Notes under the pieces: generated by a model | What the model saw: only the letters and a program-made list of their open reading frames with translations | Database searches by the model: none | What the model was told of the DNA's origin: nothing | In this document: positions 12,499-22,291 of the stretch, in pieces | Layout of the letters: each line of letters begins with the position of its first letter | How positions within the stretch are numbered: position 1 is the stretch's first letter | Translations under genes and position numbers: made by a program | DNA from: Kribbella sp. CA-293567 | GTDB lineage: Bacteria; Actinomycetota; Actinomycetes; Propionibacteriales; Kribbellaceae | Direction: 5' to 3' | DNA: 64,000 nucleotides | Assembly (NCBI RefSeq): GCF_027627575.1 | Contig: NZ_CP114065.1 | Coordinates: 3,782,001 to 3,846,000, forward strand

Positions 12499-13314
12499 TC
12501 AGCGTGAACGCGCCGCGAAGAGCTCGTTCAATTCGTTCTGAGGGATCTGCTGTGCCGCGAACCCGATGGTGCCTGGGCCGAGCAGTTCCTGGGCCGCGGC
12601 GCGGACGAACCCGAGCGCCGCTCGGGCGATGCTGCCGCCGAGACTGATGCGGGTGACGCCCGCCGCCAGCAGGTCGTGGGTGGTGAGGTCGCTGCTGCCG
12701 AGGCCGAGTACGACGTTGAGCGGGCCGTCGATCTCCCGGACCAGGGTGGTGATCGCAGCCAGGTCGTTCACCCCGGGGACGTAGAGACAGTCGGCGCCGG
12801 CCTGGCGGTACAGGTTGGCGCGCTGGATCGAATCCGCCAGTGTGGTAGGTGATCTGAGCAGTTGACCGTCGGTCCGGGCAGTCAGGACGAAGTCGGGGCC
12901 GGCTGCTTCCCTGGCGGCGACGATCCGCTCGACGGACAGCGCTTCGGCGTACAGGGTGTGGCCGTCGTAGTCCTCGATGTTGCCGCCGGCCAGGCCTGCC
13001 TCGCGGGCCAGGGTGATGGTGTCGGCGACCCGCTCGGGGTGTTCACCGTACCCGTCCTCGAGATCACCGTTCACCGGTACGCCGGAAGCCTCGGTGAGCT
13101 GCTTGATCCGCTCGAACATCTGCTCCCGCGAGACCGATGGCGCGCCGTCGGGCAGGGTGTGATCGCCCTTGGCCAGTGAGAAGGCGATCCCGGCGCTCGT
13201 GGTCGCGATCGCCGGGAAGCCGGCCTCGGCCAGCAGCACGGCGCTCCCGGCGTCCCAGGCGTTCGGCATCACGAAGCCGCTGGTCCGGGTGTGCAGATCT
13301 CCGAAGGTCGTCAT
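12499..13314 (-). CDS. Isocitrate lyase/phosphoenolpyruvate mutase family protein
   Basis: A TIM-barrel enzyme of the PEP mutase/isocitrate lyase superfamily, 271 residues. Members cleave or rearrange C-C or P-C bonds of 2-hydroxy or 2-oxo acids. Seen: MPNAWDAGSAVLLAEAGFPA, the substrate-loop ATTSAGIAFS, NGDLEDGYG (Mg-binding acidic residues), GGNIEDYDG and FVLTARTD. The KKCGH-type active-site loop of true isocitrate lyases is absent; the region reads EDGYGEHPERV. The exact substrate cannot be told. The ATG at 13314 has AGGA 8 nt upstream; another ATG lies 9 nt further up. It lies downstream of the pentose-phosphate operon but is separated from it by 150 bp with a large inverted repeat, so it may have its own promoter. 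Confidence 0.85.
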   Translation of the reverse strand: MTTFGDLHTRTSGFVMPNAWDAGSAVLLAEAGFPAIATTSAGIAFSLAKGDHTLPDGAPSVSREQMFERIKQLTEASGVPVNGDLEDGYGEHPERVADTITLAREAGLAGGNIEDYDGHTLYAEALSVERIVAAREAAGPDFVLTARTDGQLLRSPTTLADSIQRANLYRQAGADCLYVPGVNDLAAITTLVREIDGPLNVVLGLGSSDLTTHDLLAAGVTRISLGGSIARAALGFVRAAAQELLGPGTIGFAAQQIPQNELNELFAARSR

Positions 13315-13352
13315 AGCCGTCATCCTGCCAGCCCGATTGAGGGCGGCGAGCC

Positions 13353-13454
13353 CGGACCGCCGCCACACACCAACCTCGGCCGCTTGCTGTCTGCGGAGCG
13401 TCCACGGGTGTGCTGGCGGGCACGTTCCGCAGGTTGAGGTGTGGTGGCGGTCCG
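13353..13454. repeat. 102-bp imperfect inverted repeat
   Basis: The arms at 13354-13377 and 13430-13453 match at 20 of 24 positions (one mismatch is a G-T pair); one further base pair extends the outer end. Inside, 13391-13401 and 13422-13432 form a second 11-bp arm pair (CTGCGGAGCGT with ACGTTCCGCAG, one G-T pair). The element fills most of the 150-bp gap downstream of pgl. It could be a composite terminator or a small dispersed inverted-repeat element. I saw no other copy in the window. Confidence 0.7.
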
Positions 13455-13464
13455 ACCTGCCGAG

Positions 13465-14211
13465 TCAGCCGCGCGAGAGTCGCGAGGCGGCTGCCTCGTC
13501 GAGGATCCACAACGTCCGGTCGATCCCCGTCGGGATCGCGGCGGGAAGGTCACTGGTGCCGGACAGGGCATCGGCGACCGCCTCGGCCTTGTCCTCGCCG
13601 GAGACGACGAACCAGGTCTCCCGCGAGTTCGCCAGCGCCGGGAAGGTCAGCGACACCCGGGTCGGTGGCGGCTTGGGGGAGTCGTACACCGCGACCGTCG
13701 ATGTCTCCACGACGACCCGTGCCGGGTTCTCCGGGAACAGCGATGCGACATGCCCGTCCGGCCCGACGCCCAGCATCAGCACGTCGAACGCCGGTACGCC
13801 GTCGCCGTCCTCCACCCCGGCCGTCGCCGCGAGAGTCTCCGCGTACGCCGCCGCGGCGGCTTCGGCTCCCTGGCCGGTGTCGGCCGGCATCGCGTGCACC
13901 AGCGCGGGGTCGACATCGACGTGGGACAGCAAGGCGTCCCACGCCTGCGTCTCGTTGCGCTCGGGGTCTCCCTCGGGCAGGAAACGCTCGTCACCCCACC
14001 AGAACTCGACCCGGCGCCAGTCGATCGCGCTCCGGGCAGGAGACTCGGCCACTGCCCGATAGACGACCGCAGCGACGCGGCCGCCGGTCAGCACGACCTG
14101 CGCGACCCCGCCACTGCTCTGGACGTCGACCAGCTTGGTGATCAGCCTGGCCGCGACGGCGTGGGCGAGGCCCTCGGCGTCGCGGTTGATCAGGATCGAC
14201 GGCTCGCTCAT
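13465..14211 (-). CDS. pgl: 6-phosphogluconolactonase
   Basis: Hydrolyses 6-phosphogluconolactone in the oxidative pentose-phosphate branch. It has 248 residues. Seen: VVLTGGRVAAVVYRAV near the N-terminus, FWWGDERFLPEGDPERNE (the family signature) and MLGVGPDGHVASLFPEN. It is of the DevB/NagB-fold type, not the YbhE beta-propeller type. It is the last gene of the tkt-tal-pgi-zwf-opcA-pgl operon and overlaps opcA by 4 nt. Confidence 0.96.
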   Translation of the reverse strand: MSEPSILINRDAEGLAHAVAARLITKLVDVQSSGGVAQVVLTGGRVAAVVYRAVAESPARSAIDWRRVEFWWGDERFLPEGDPERNETQAWDALLSHVDVDPALVHAMPADTGQGAEAAAAAYAETLAATAGVEDGDGVPAFDVLMLGVGPDGHVASLFPENPARVVVETSTVAVYDSPKPPPTRVSLTFPALANSRETWFVVSGEDKAEAVADALSGTSDLPAAIPTGIDRTLWILDEAAASRLSRG

Positions 14212-15467
14212 GAACGCCCGGCCACCCTCTTGCCGGTGGCCTTCTTGGCCGTTTTCTTCGCCACAGCCGTCTTCGACGCCGCCGCAGCCTTCTTCGCCGG
14301 AGCAGCGGCCGACGCAGCCTTCTTGACCGCGACCGACTTGCGCGCCGACTTGGCCGCCGCACTCGCCTTCTTGACGGCCGGCGACTTCTTCCCGGCTGCC
14401 TTCTTGGACGCCGCGGCCTTCCGCCCAGAACCGGCCGCCTTGGCCTCCAGCTCCGATGAAGCCGCCTTGCCCGGCGCCTTCGCCGTCCGGTAGGCAGCCT
14501 TCTCAGCGGCATTCTGCGCGGATCGCCGATCGGCCTCGCTCACGACCTTGGACGACTCGGGCATGGTGTCTCGCTTGACCATGCACGCCAGCGTTTGCGC
14601 GTAGACGTCGTCCGGATCGAGCCGCCGCAGCTCCTCGCTCAGCAGCTCCGAGGTACTGCGTCGCTTCAGCGCCACCGGCCGGTCAGGCTGACCGGGAATG
14701 CTGAACGTCGCGACCGAGCCGTCCGGCCGGGTCAACGAGATCGGGCCCGCCGGAGTGAACATCCGGACCGCGGTGATGCCCGGACCGCGCGAGTTCCGCT
14801 GCTCCACCGGTACTCCGAGGCGGCACTGCAGCCAGGCGGCCATCAGATCCGCACTCGCGTTGCCCTTGGCGGAGACCACCTCGGCGCCGCTGACCTTGGT
14901 CGGGTACTGGTCGAGCGCAGCAGCCATCAAGGCCCGCCACGGCGTCAACCGCGCCCACGCGAAGTCCGTGTCGCCCGGCGCGTAGCCGGCAGCCCGCGCA
15001 GGGAAGTCGACAGCGGCCCGGCGGGTCGCTGCCGCGTCGGTCACCCGGCGACGGCCGAGCGCACCCAGCGGGTCCTCGTGCGGAACCTTGGGCCCGCCAC
15101 CCGGCCACCAGACGATGACGGGGGAGTCCGGCAGCAGCAGCGGCGTGATGACGGATTCGGGCACCCTGGCGAGGTCGCCGTGCAGCCGCAGCAGCACCGC
15201 TTCCCCGGGAACCCCTTCACCGACCCGTACTTCGGCGTCCAGACCGCCCGCGCCCCGGCCGGGACGCAGGATGGCCACCAGCACCCGGGAGGGATGCTCG
15301 CGGCCGGCCTCGTTGGCCGCCTTCATGGCGTCGTGGTGGGACGACTCGTCGACGACCACCACGATGGTGCCGACCATGCCCATCGCCGGCGAACCGGCGT
15401 TCCGGCGGGCGCGCAACAGTGCCGACGCGATCTCGCTCGACGTCGTACCGGTGAGGTCGATGATCAT
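14208..15467 (-). CDS. opcA: OpcA, glucose-6-phosphate dehydrogenase assembly protein, with a Lys/Ala-rich tail
   Basis: OpcA is required for full G6PDH activity in cyanobacteria and actinobacteria. It has 419 residues. Seen: the N-terminal MIIDLTGTTSSEIASAL, the central VPESVITPLLLPDSPVIVWW motif and SPRGPGITAVR-like C-core segments. The family core ends near residue 325. About 95 further residues (nt 14211-14500) are rich in Lys and Ala, with KKAAGKK, KKASAAAKSARK and AKKTAKKATGKR repeats, like a histone H1 tail. The extension resembles the one on UvrA in this window. The gene overlaps zwf and pgl by 4 nt each. Confidence 0.94.
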   Translation of the reverse strand: MIIDLTGTTSSEIASALLRARRNAGSPAMGMVGTIVVVVDESSHHDAMKAANEAGREHPSRVLVAILRPGRGAGGLDAEVRVGEGVPGEAVLLRLHGDLARVPESVITPLLLPDSPVIVWWPGGGPKVPHEDPLGALGRRRVTDAAATRRAAVDFPARAAGYAPGDTDFAWARLTPWRALMAAALDQYPTKVSGAEVVSAKGNASADLMAAWLQCRLGVPVEQRNSRGPGITAVRMFTPAGPISLTRPDGSVATFSIPGQPDRPVALKRRSTSELLSEELRRLDPDDVYAQTLACMVKRDTMPESSKVVSEADRRSAQNAAEKAAYRTAKAPGKAASSELEAKAAGSGRKAAASKKAAGKKSPAVKKASAAAKSARKSVAVKKAASAAAPAKKAAAASKTAVAKKTAKKATGKRVAGRS

Positions 15468-17014
15468 GGCCGCCTCCAGGCGCGTCCGTCGCGGGCGAGC
15501 ATCTCGTGGGCGGAGTCCGGGCCCCAGGCGCCGGAGTCGTACTGCTCCGGGTGGCCGTTCTCGGCCCAGTAGTTGATCACCGGGTCGAGGATCTTCCAGC
15601 CCAGCTCCACCTCGGTGTGCTGCGGGAACAGCGGCGGGTCGCCGAGCAGCACGTCCAGGATCAGCCGCTCGTAGGCCTCCGGCGACGACTCGGTGAACGA
15701 GCCGCCGTAGGCGAAGTCCATGTTGACGTCGCGGATCTCCATCATGGTGCCGGGCACCTTGGCGCCGAACCGCATCGTGATGCCCTCGTCGGGCTGGATC
15801 CGCATCACCAGGGCGTTCTGGCCGAGCTCCTCGGTCTCCGTCTTGGTGAACGGCAGGTGCGGCGCGCGCTTGAACATCACCGCCACCTCGGTGACCCGGC
15901 GGCCGAGACGCTTACCGGTCCGCAGGTAGAACGGGACCCCGGCCCAGCGGCGGGTGTCGACGTCCACGCGCAGCGCGGCGAACGTCTCGGTCGCCGAGTC
16001 GGCGGGAATGCCGTCCTCCTGCAGGTAGCCCTTGACCTTGGTGCCACCGGCCCAGCCGGCCGAGTACTGACCGCGGGCGGTGTGCAGGCTGAGGTCCTCC
16101 GGCAGTCTGACCGCCGCGAGCACCTTCTTCTTCTCCTGCCGCAGCGACCACGCGTCGAAGCTGACCGGCTCCTCCATCGCGATCAGCGCGAGCAGCTGGA
16201 GCAGGTGGTTCTGGATCACGTCACGGGCGGCGCCGATGCCGTCGTAGTACCCGGCGCGGCCACCGATGCCGATGTCCTCGGCCATCGTGATCTGCACGTG
16301 GTCGACGTAGTGGCTGTTCCAGACCGGCTCGAACATGGCGTTGGCGAACCGCAGCGCCAGCATGTTCTGGACGGTCTCCTTGCCCAGGTAGTGGTCGATC
16401 CGGAAGACCGCCTCGGGCGGGAAGACCGACTCGACGACGCGGTTGAGCTCGCGCGCGCTCTGCAGGTTGTGCCCGAACGGCTTCTCGATCACCACCCGGC
16501 GCCACGATCCCGGGGTCTCCTTGGTCAGGCCGTGCTCGTTCAGCTGCTGCACGACCTGCGGGAAGAGCCCCGGTGGGATGGACAGGTAGAACGCGTGGTT
16601 GCCACCGGTACCGCGGTTGACGTCGAGTTCGTCGACGGTCTCCCGCAGCTTCTTGAACGCCTCGTCGTCGGTCAGGTCACCCGGAACGAACCGGAAGCCC
16701 TCGGCCAGCTGCTGCCAGACCTCCTCGCGGAACGGGGTCCGGGCGTGCTCCTTGACCGAGTCGTGCACGATCTGGGCGAAGTCCTGGTTGCTGAAGTCAC
16801 GCCGGGCGAAGCCGACCAGGGCGAAACCGGGCGGCAACAGGCCCCGGTTCGCCAGGTCGTACACCGCCGGCATCAGCTTCTTGCGGGCCAGGTCACCGGT
16901 GACGCCGAAGATCACCAGGCTGCAAGGCCCGGCGATCCTCGGGAGCCGACGATCCTGGGGATCCCGCAGCGGGTTCACCGGGCCGGCCGACTCCTCGTCG
17001 AGCTCTGCGGTCAT
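15464..17014 (-). CDS. zwf: Glucose-6-phosphate 1-dehydrogenase
   Basis: First enzyme of the oxidative pentose-phosphate pathway, producing NADPH. It has 516 residues, full length. Seen: the NADP-binding FGVTGDLARKKLMPAVYDL, the active-site signature RIDHYLGKETVQN, VIEKPFGHNLQSAREL and YERLILDVLLGDPPLFP. An N-terminal extension of about 28 residues (PLRDPQDRRLPRIAGP) precedes the Rossmann fold and is common in actinobacterial Zwf2. It overlaps pgi by 4 nt upstream and opcA by 4 nt downstream. Confidence 0.98.
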   Translation of the reverse strand: MTAELDEESAGPVNPLRDPQDRRLPRIAGPCSLVIFGVTGDLARKKLMPAVYDLANRGLLPPGFALVGFARRDFSNQDFAQIVHDSVKEHARTPFREEVWQQLAEGFRFVPGDLTDDEAFKKLRETVDELDVNRGTGGNHAFYLSIPPGLFPQVVQQLNEHGLTKETPGSWRRVVIEKPFGHNLQSARELNRVVESVFPPEAVFRIDHYLGKETVQNMLALRFANAMFEPVWNSHYVDHVQITMAEDIGIGGRAGYYDGIGAARDVIQNHLLQLLALIAMEEPVSFDAWSLRQEKKKVLAAVRLPEDLSLHTARGQYSAGWAGGTKVKGYLQEDGIPADSATETFAALRVDVDTRRWAGVPFYLRTGKRLGRRVTEVAVMFKRAPHLPFTKTETEELGQNALVMRIQPDEGITMRFGAKVPGTMMEIRDVNMDFAYGGSFTESSPEAYERLILDVLLGDPPLFPQHTEVELGWKILDPVINYWAENGHPEQYDSGAWGPDSAHEMLARDGRAWRRP

Positions 17015-18642
17015 GCGCCGCCGTCCTCCGATTTGTCAGTTGCATTGAGTAGGGAGATCAGCTGCTCGACACCGGTGGCGGGGTCGGTGAGGTGCAACCG
17101 CAGTACCGGCCGGCCGCGCTCCGCCAGTACGCCGGCGTCGCCCGCGGCCTGGGCCGAGATGAGCGTGCCGAAGCTGAACGGGCGGTCCGGGATCTCGACG
17201 TCGGCCGACTCGGACCCGGTGATCTGCAGGAAGACACCCTGCGGGTGGCCACCCTTGTGGTACTGCCCGGTGGAGTGCAGGAAGCGCGGTCCCCAGCCGA
17301 AGGTGACCGGCCGCTGGGTCCGGTCGGCCAGCGCCGGCCGGATGGCCATCAGGTTCTCGTCGCGCTCGGAGTCCAGGTAGGCCATCACGGCGACGTAGCC
17401 GTCGTCGGCCAGCTGGCCGAGCAGCGAGTCGAGGGCAGCCCCGACGGTGTCGGCACCGTCGAGCAGGCCGTCGGTTCCGCGGACCTCGATCGCGCCGTCG
17501 ACGAAGGCTGCTGCCTCCGGCTCGGGCTGCGCGTCCAGCAAACCGCGAGCGGCGTTCTTGGCGCTCTCGACGTCGGGCTGGTCGAACGGGTTGATCCCGA
17601 GCAGGTAGCCGGCGACCGCGGTCGCCGTCTCCCACAGCAGGAGCTGCGCGCCGAGCGAGCCGCTGGTGACGACGGTCGGCGGACCCTGGGAGACGCTGGC
17701 CGAGCTGGTGTCGGCGGCCAGCAGTGCGTGGACGAGGTCGCCCGCGCCGCTGTGCAGCTCCGGTGCGTGGTTGCCCTTGACCGCGACCGGCAGGACACCC
17801 GTGCCGTTCTTACCGGTGCTCTCGGCGATCAGCTGCTCGGCCCAGTCCGGGAAGCCCACGATGGACGAACCGCCTGCGGCGATGATCGCCTTGTCGCGGC
17901 CCGGGCTCGCGGCCAGCACAGCGGCCAGGATGAGGGCGGGGTTGTCCGCGTCGTCCGCCTGCAGAGCAGGAGCGGCCTCGGCGGCCTGGTCGAGCAGCTC
18001 GGCGACGTCGGCGCCGGCGAGTGCCGACGGGACCAGGCCGAACGCGGTCAGCGCGCTGTAGCGGCCGCCCACGTTCGGGTCGGCGAGGAAGGTCTTGCGG
18101 TAGCCCTCGTCCTCGGACAGCTTCTGGAACGGCGATCCGGGATCGGTGACGACCACGATCCGGCTCGAGGAGTCGATGCCCGCGTCGTCGAACGCCTTCA
18201 CGAAGGCGCGACGCTGGGAGTCGGTCTCGACCGTGCCGCCCGACTTGCTGGAGACCACGACGACCGTGCGCTGCAGGTCACCGGCCAGCGCGCGGGCGAC
18301 GACGTTCGGGTTGGTCGAGTCCAGCACGACCAGCTCGACGCCGGCGGTCCGGGTGATCACCTCGGGAGCCAGCGACGAACCGCCCATCCCGCACAGCACG
18401 ATCCGGTCCAGGCCCTCGGCCCGCAGATCGGCCTGCAGCGCCTCGATCTCGGCCAGCAGCGGCCGGGACGAGTCGTACAGGTCGACCCAGCTGAGCCGGA
18501 TCGCCGACTCCGCCTCGGCCTCGGGACCCCACGTGGTGGCGTCCTTGGCCGCGATCCGGGAAGCGATCTTCTCCTCGACCAGCCGGTCGACGACCTCGCG
18601 CCAGCCTTCGCCGTACGCCTTGACTGCGAGCGGTTCGGTCAC
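17011..18642 (-). CDS. pgi: Glucose-6-phosphate isomerase
   Basis: Interconverts glucose-6-phosphate and fructose-6-phosphate, joining glycolysis and the pentose-phosphate pathway. It has 543 residues. Seen: the sugar-phosphate-binding SIS segment [34 protein letters not shown], and [20 protein letters not shown]. The start is the GTG at 18642 that overlaps the tal stop by 4 nt. A longer in-frame reading through tal gives only Arg-rich noise. This type resembles the Pgi half of the bifunctional Tal/Pgi proteins known in some bacteria; here the two are separate but overlapping genes. Confidence 0.95.
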   Translation of the reverse strand: MTEPLAVKAYGEGWREVVDRLVEEKIASRIAAKDATTWGPEAEAESAIRLSWVDLYDSSRPLLAEIEALQADLRAEGLDRIVLCGMGGSSLAPEVITRTAGVELVVLDSTNPNVVARALAGDLQRTVVVVSSKSGGTVETDSQRRAFVKAFDDAGIDSSSRIVVVTDPGSPFQKLSEDEGYRKTFLADPNVGGRYSALTAFGLVPSALAGADVAELLDQAAEAAPALQADDADNPALILAAVLAASPGRDKAIIAAGGSSIVGFPDWAEQLIAESTGKNGTGVLPVAVKGNHAPELHSGAGDLVHALLAADTSSASVSQGPPTVVTSGSLGAQLLLWETATAVAGYLLGINPFDQPDVESAKNAARGLLDAQPEPEAAAFVDGAIEVRGTDGLLDGADTVGAALDSLLGQLADDGYVAVMAYLDSERDENLMAIRPALADRTQRPVTFGWGPRFLHSTGQYHKGGHPQGVFLQITGSESADVEIPDRPFSFGTLISAQAAGDAGVLAERGRPVLRLHLTDPATGVEQLISLLNATDKSEDGGA

Positions 18643-19748
18643 TTGGCCGCCGCCTTCAGGGCCGCGGTGACGGTGTCCTGCAGCTCGGTCCAGGAGACGT
18701 CGAACTTGCTGACGCCCTCGTCCTCGAGCACCTGGACCACCTCGTCGTAGGAGATGCCGAGCTGCTCCAGGTCGGCGATCACCTTGCGGTCGGCGTCGTA
18801 GTCGGCGCGGACGGTGTCGCCCCGCACCTCGCCTTCCTCGGCGAAGGCCTTCATCGTTGCCTCGGGCATCGTGTTGACGACCCCGGCGGTGACCAGTTCC
18901 TCGACGTACAGGGTGCTCTTGTACGCCGGGTCCTTGACTCCCGTCGATGCCCACAGCGGGCGCTGCGGCTTGGCGCCGGCCGTCTCGAGCTCGCGCCAGC
19001 GGTCGGAGGAGAAGATCTCCTCGTACGCCTCGAAGGCGAGCCGCGCGTTGGCGATCGCGGCCTTGCCCTTGAGCGCCTCGGCCTCGTCGGTGCCGAGCGC
19101 GTCGAGCCGCTTGTCGATCTCGGTGTCGACCCGGCTGACGAAGAAGGACGACACGCTGGCGAGCTTGGTCACGTCGTGGCCGTTGTCGATCGCCTTCTCC
19201 AGGCCGGTCAGGAACGCGTCCGCGACGGCCTTGTAGCGGTCCAGCGAGAAGATCAGCGTCACGTTCACGCTGATCCCGGCGGCCAGCGTCTCGGTGATCG
19301 CCGGGATGCCCTCCTTGGTGGCCGGGATCTTGACGAAGACGTTCTCCCGGCCGACGGTCTCCCACAGCTCCTTGGCCTGGGCGATGGTCTTCTCGGTGTC
19401 GCGGGCGAAACCGGGCTCGACCTCGATCGAGACCCGGCCGTCCACCCCGTCGGTGTCGTCGTACACCGGCTTGAACAGATCGGCGGCGTCGCGCACGTCG
19501 TCGGTGGTGATGGCCCGGATCGCCTCGTCGGTCGAGATGTTCTCGGCGGCCAGCGTCGCGACCTGCTCGGCGTAGGCGTTCTTGTCCGAGATGGCCTTGG
19601 CGAAGATCGTCGGGTTGGTGGTCACCCCGCTGACGTGCTGGTCGTGGATCAGGGACGCCAGGCTGCCGCTGGTCAGCCGCTGCCGGGACAGGTCGTCGAG
19701 CCAGATGGATACGCCGGCGTCGGCGAGGTCTTTCAAACGATCGGTCAT
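18639..19748 (-). CDS. tal: Transaldolase
   Basis: Transfers dihydroxyacetone units between sugar phosphates. It has 369 residues, typical of the actinobacterial TalB-like form. Seen: [16 protein letters not shown] at the N-terminus, [12 protein letters not shown], the Schiff-base Lys in [15 protein letters not shown], and [13 protein letters not shown]. It lies 35 nt downstream of tkt and overlaps pgi by 4 nt. Confidence 0.97.
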   Translation of the reverse strand: MTDRLKDLADAGVSIWLDDLSRQRLTSGSLASLIHDQHVSGVTTNPTIFAKAISDKNAYAEQVATLAAENISTDEAIRAITTDDVRDAADLFKPVYDDTDGVDGRVSIEVEPGFARDTEKTIAQAKELWETVGRENVFVKIPATKEGIPAITETLAAGISVNVTLIFSLDRYKAVADAFLTGLEKAIDNGHDVTKLASVSSFFVSRVDTEIDKRLDALGTDEAEALKGKAAIANARLAFEAYEEIFSSDRWRELETAGAKPQRPLWASTGVKDPAYKSTLYVEELVTAGVVNTMPEATMKAFAEEGEVRGDTVRADYDADRKVIADLEQLGISYDEVVQVLEDEGVSKFDVSWTELQDTVTAALKAAAK

Positions 19749-19783
19749 GTCCGAAGCCCTCCGAATGTTCTGTTGTGGGGTGT

Positions 19784-21967
19784 TCAGTTCTTGGGGGCGG
19801 CGTAGGTGTCGGCCGGTCCGACCGGTCCGGCCGCCGCCCGTCCTGCCGGCACACCGTTGCCACCGAGCTCGGCTGCCGCGGCGATGCTGTCCTTGGCGGC
19901 CTGGACGACGGCTTCGGCGGTGATGCCGAACTCGGAGTACAGGCGCTTGTAGTCGGCCGAGGCGCCGTAGTGCTCCAGGCTCACGCTGCGCCCGGCGTCA
20001 CCGACCAGCTCACGCCAGCCGAGCTTGATGCCGGCCTCCACCGAGACGCGGGCGCGGACACCGGCCGGGATGACCGAGTCGCGGTAGGCGTCGTCCTGCT
20101 CGTCGAACCACTCGCGCGACACCAGCGAGACGACGCGGGCCTTGATGCCCTCGGCGGCCAGTGTCTTGCTCGCCTCGACGGCGAGCTGGAGCTCGGAGCC
20201 GGTGCCGATCAGGATCACGTCGGGCGTGCCGTCCGTGTCGAGCAGCGTGTACCCACCCTTGTGCACGTTCTCCGTGGTCGCGAAGCCGTCGGTACCGCGC
20301 GGGTAGACCGGCACGTTCTGACGGGTCAGCACCAGGCCGGCCGGACGGTCGGTGTGCTCGAGGATGGTGGCCCAAGCGGCGGCCGTCTCGTTCGCGTCGG
20401 CCGGGCGGACGACGTCGAGACCCGGGATCGCGCGCAGGGCAGCCAGGTGCTCCACCGGCTGGTGGGTCGGGCCGTCCTCGCCGAGGCCGATCGAGTCGTG
20501 GGTCCAGACGTAGGTGACGGGCAGCTTCATCAGCGCGGCCAGCCGGACCGACGGGCGCATGTAGTCGCTGAAGACCAGGAAGGTGCCGCCGTACGGGCGG
20601 GTGCCGCCGTGCAGGGCGATGCCGTTCAGGACCGCGCCCATGCCGTGCTCGCGGATGCCGAAGTGCAGGACGCGGCCGTACTCGTCGCCCTGGAACTCCT
20701 TGGTGGCGTGCTCGGCCGGGATGAAGGACGGCTGGCCCTTGGGGGTGGTGTTGTTCGAGCCGGCCAGGTCGGCCGAACCGCCCCACAGCTCGGGCAGCTC
20801 CGGCGCGATCTTGGTCAGCACCTCACCGGAGGCGGAGCGGGTGGCGACACCCTTCTCGCTCGCCTCCCAGCTCGGCAGGGCGTCCTTCCAGCCGGCCGGC
20901 AGCTCGTGCTGGTCGAGCCGGTCGAAGATCGCGGCCTGCTCGGGGGAGGCGGTGCGCCACCCGTCGTACTGGGTGGTCCACTCGGCCTGCAGCGCCTGGC
21001 CGCGGTCGACCGCGCCGCGGGTGTGGGCGATCACCTCGTCGGCGACCTCGAAGCTCTGCTCGGGGTCGAAGCCGAGGATCGACTTGGTCGCGGCGACCTC
21101 GTCGGCGCCGGCGGCCGACCCGTGGATCTTGCCGGTGTTCTGCGCGTTCGGGGCGGGCCAGCCGATGATCGTGCGGAGCCGGATGAAGCTCGGCTTGTCG
21201 GTGACCGCGTTGCCGGCCTGGATCGCGTCGTACAGGGCCTGCACGTCTTCTTCGTAGCCGGTGCCGCCGTTGGTCCAGTCGACGTCGCGGACGTCCCAGC
21301 CGTACGCCGCGTAGCGGGCGGCGACGTCCTCGGAGAACGCGATGTTGGTGTCGTCCTCGATCGAGATCTTGTTGTCGTCGTAGATCAGCGTCAGGTTGCC
21401 GAGCTGCTGGTGACCGGCCAGCGAGGAGGCCTCCGAGGAGACACCCTCCTGCAGGTCGCCGTCGGAGGCGATCACGTAGATGTGGTGGTCGAACAGGCTC
21501 TCGCCCCTGGCCGTCTCCGGGTCGAGCAGGCCGCGCTCACGGCGGGCCGCCATCGCCATCCCGACGGCGTTGCCGACACCCTGGCCGAGCGGACCGGTGG
21601 TGGTCTCGACGCCGGGGGTGTGGCTGTACTCCGGGTGGCCCGGGGTCGCGCTGCCCCAGGTGCGCAGCGACTTGAGGTCGTCGAGCTCGAGGCCGAAACC
21701 GTTCAGGTAGAGCTGGATGTAGAGCGTCAGGCTGGAGTGCCCGGCCGACAGCACGAACCTGTCACGGCCGGCCCAGTGCGGATCGGCGGGGTTGTGCCGC
21801 ATCACCTTCTGGAACAGCAGGTACGCCGCGGGGGCGAGACTCATCGCGGTACCGGGGTGGCCGTTGCCGACCTTCTCCACCGCGTCCAGCGCGAGGACCC
21901 GCACGGTGTCGACCGCGCGCTTGTCGAGCTCGGTCCAGTCAAGCTTGGGGCTGGTCTTCTCCGTCAC
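19784..21967 (-). CDS. tkt: Transketolase
   Basis: Thiamine-diphosphate enzyme moving two-carbon units between sugar phosphates. It has 727 residues. Seen: [20 protein letters not shown], the ThDP motif [28 protein letters not shown], and the pyrimidine-domain segments [18 protein letters not shown] and [12 protein letters not shown]. The start is the GTG at 21967 because GAGAGGAG stands about 10 nt upstream; a GTG at 22000 has none. It is the first gene of the pentose-phosphate operon. A 14-bp perfect palindrome lies about 60 bp upstream. Confidence 0.97.
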   Translation of the reverse strand: MTEKTSPKLDWTELDKRAVDTVRVLALDAVEKVGNGHPGTAMSLAPAAYLLFQKVMRHNPADPHWAGRDRFVLSAGHSSLTLYIQLYLNGFGLELDDLKSLRTWGSATPGHPEYSHTPGVETTTGPLGQGVGNAVGMAMAARRERGLLDPETARGESLFDHHIYVIASDGDLQEGVSSEASSLAGHQQLGNLTLIYDDNKISIEDDTNIAFSEDVAARYAAYGWDVRDVDWTNGGTGYEEDVQALYDAIQAGNAVTDKPSFIRLRTIIGWPAPNAQNTGKIHGSAAGADEVAATKSILGFDPEQSFEVADEVIAHTRGAVDRGQALQAEWTTQYDGWRTASPEQAAIFDRLDQHELPAGWKDALPSWEASEKGVATRSASGEVLTKIAPELPELWGGSADLAGSNNTTPKGQPSFIPAEHATKEFQGDEYGRVLHFGIREHGMGAVLNGIALHGGTRPYGGTFLVFSDYMRPSVRLAALMKLPVTYVWTHDSIGLGEDGPTHQPVEHLAALRAIPGLDVVRPADANETAAAWATILEHTDRPAGLVLTRQNVPVYPRGTDGFATTENVHKGGYTLLDTDGTPDVILIGTGSELQLAVEASKTLAAEGIKARVVSLVSREWFDEQDDAYRDSVIPAGVRARVSVEAGIKLGWRELVGDAGRSVSLEHYGASADYKRLYSEFGITAEAVVQAAKDSIAAAAELGGNGVPAGRAAAGPVGPADTYAAPKN

Positions 21968-22291
21968 GCCGGCGGCGCTCCTCTCGATGGCTGCGAACAC
22001 TGCGGTAATGGCGCTCGAGGGTCCGGCCGGACGCTAGCGTCCACAGGCCGTCGCGCCCCGTGCGTCACCGTGAGCGAGCCTACTCGCCCAGGCGCCCGGT
22101 GCCCTTCATACCTCCGCAACTCGAACCGGCCTGTCGTTGTTCCCGCCGGTCCCGGGCGTCTCCCACGTCCCGTCCGGTACCCCGGGCGACACCCGGGTAC
22201 GGGTGGGTGCAGAGCAGTCCTACGGGGCGTCGTAGACTGTCGAACCGTCAGCGCCGGTCCCCGGCGTCAACCATGAGTTTTCGAGGTGTTC
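21968..22291. promoter_or_regulatory. 324-bp divergent intergenic region between tkt and ctaB, with two inverted repeats
   Basis: The region separates tkt (minus) from ctaB (plus) and must hold both promoters. It contains a perfect 14-bp palindrome GGACGCTAGCGTCC at 22029-22042. Its TAGCGT could also act as a -10 element for tkt. A second hairpin-forming repeat at 22177-22200 has 9 bp with a one-base bulge and loop CGACA. TAGACT at 22233-22238 is a possible -10 for ctaB. No convincing coding sequence was seen. Confidence 0.45.

Noticed and set aside
17011..19863. A fused transaldolase/glucose-6-phosphate isomerase
   Set aside because: The part upstream of pgi in that frame is Arg-rich noise, not transaldolase. 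The true tal lies in another frame and overlaps pgi by 4 nt, so the genes are separate.
19775..22276. An 833-residue plus-strand open frame over tkt
   Set aside because: It is the antisense shadow of transketolase, whose motifs are unmistakable on the minus strand.
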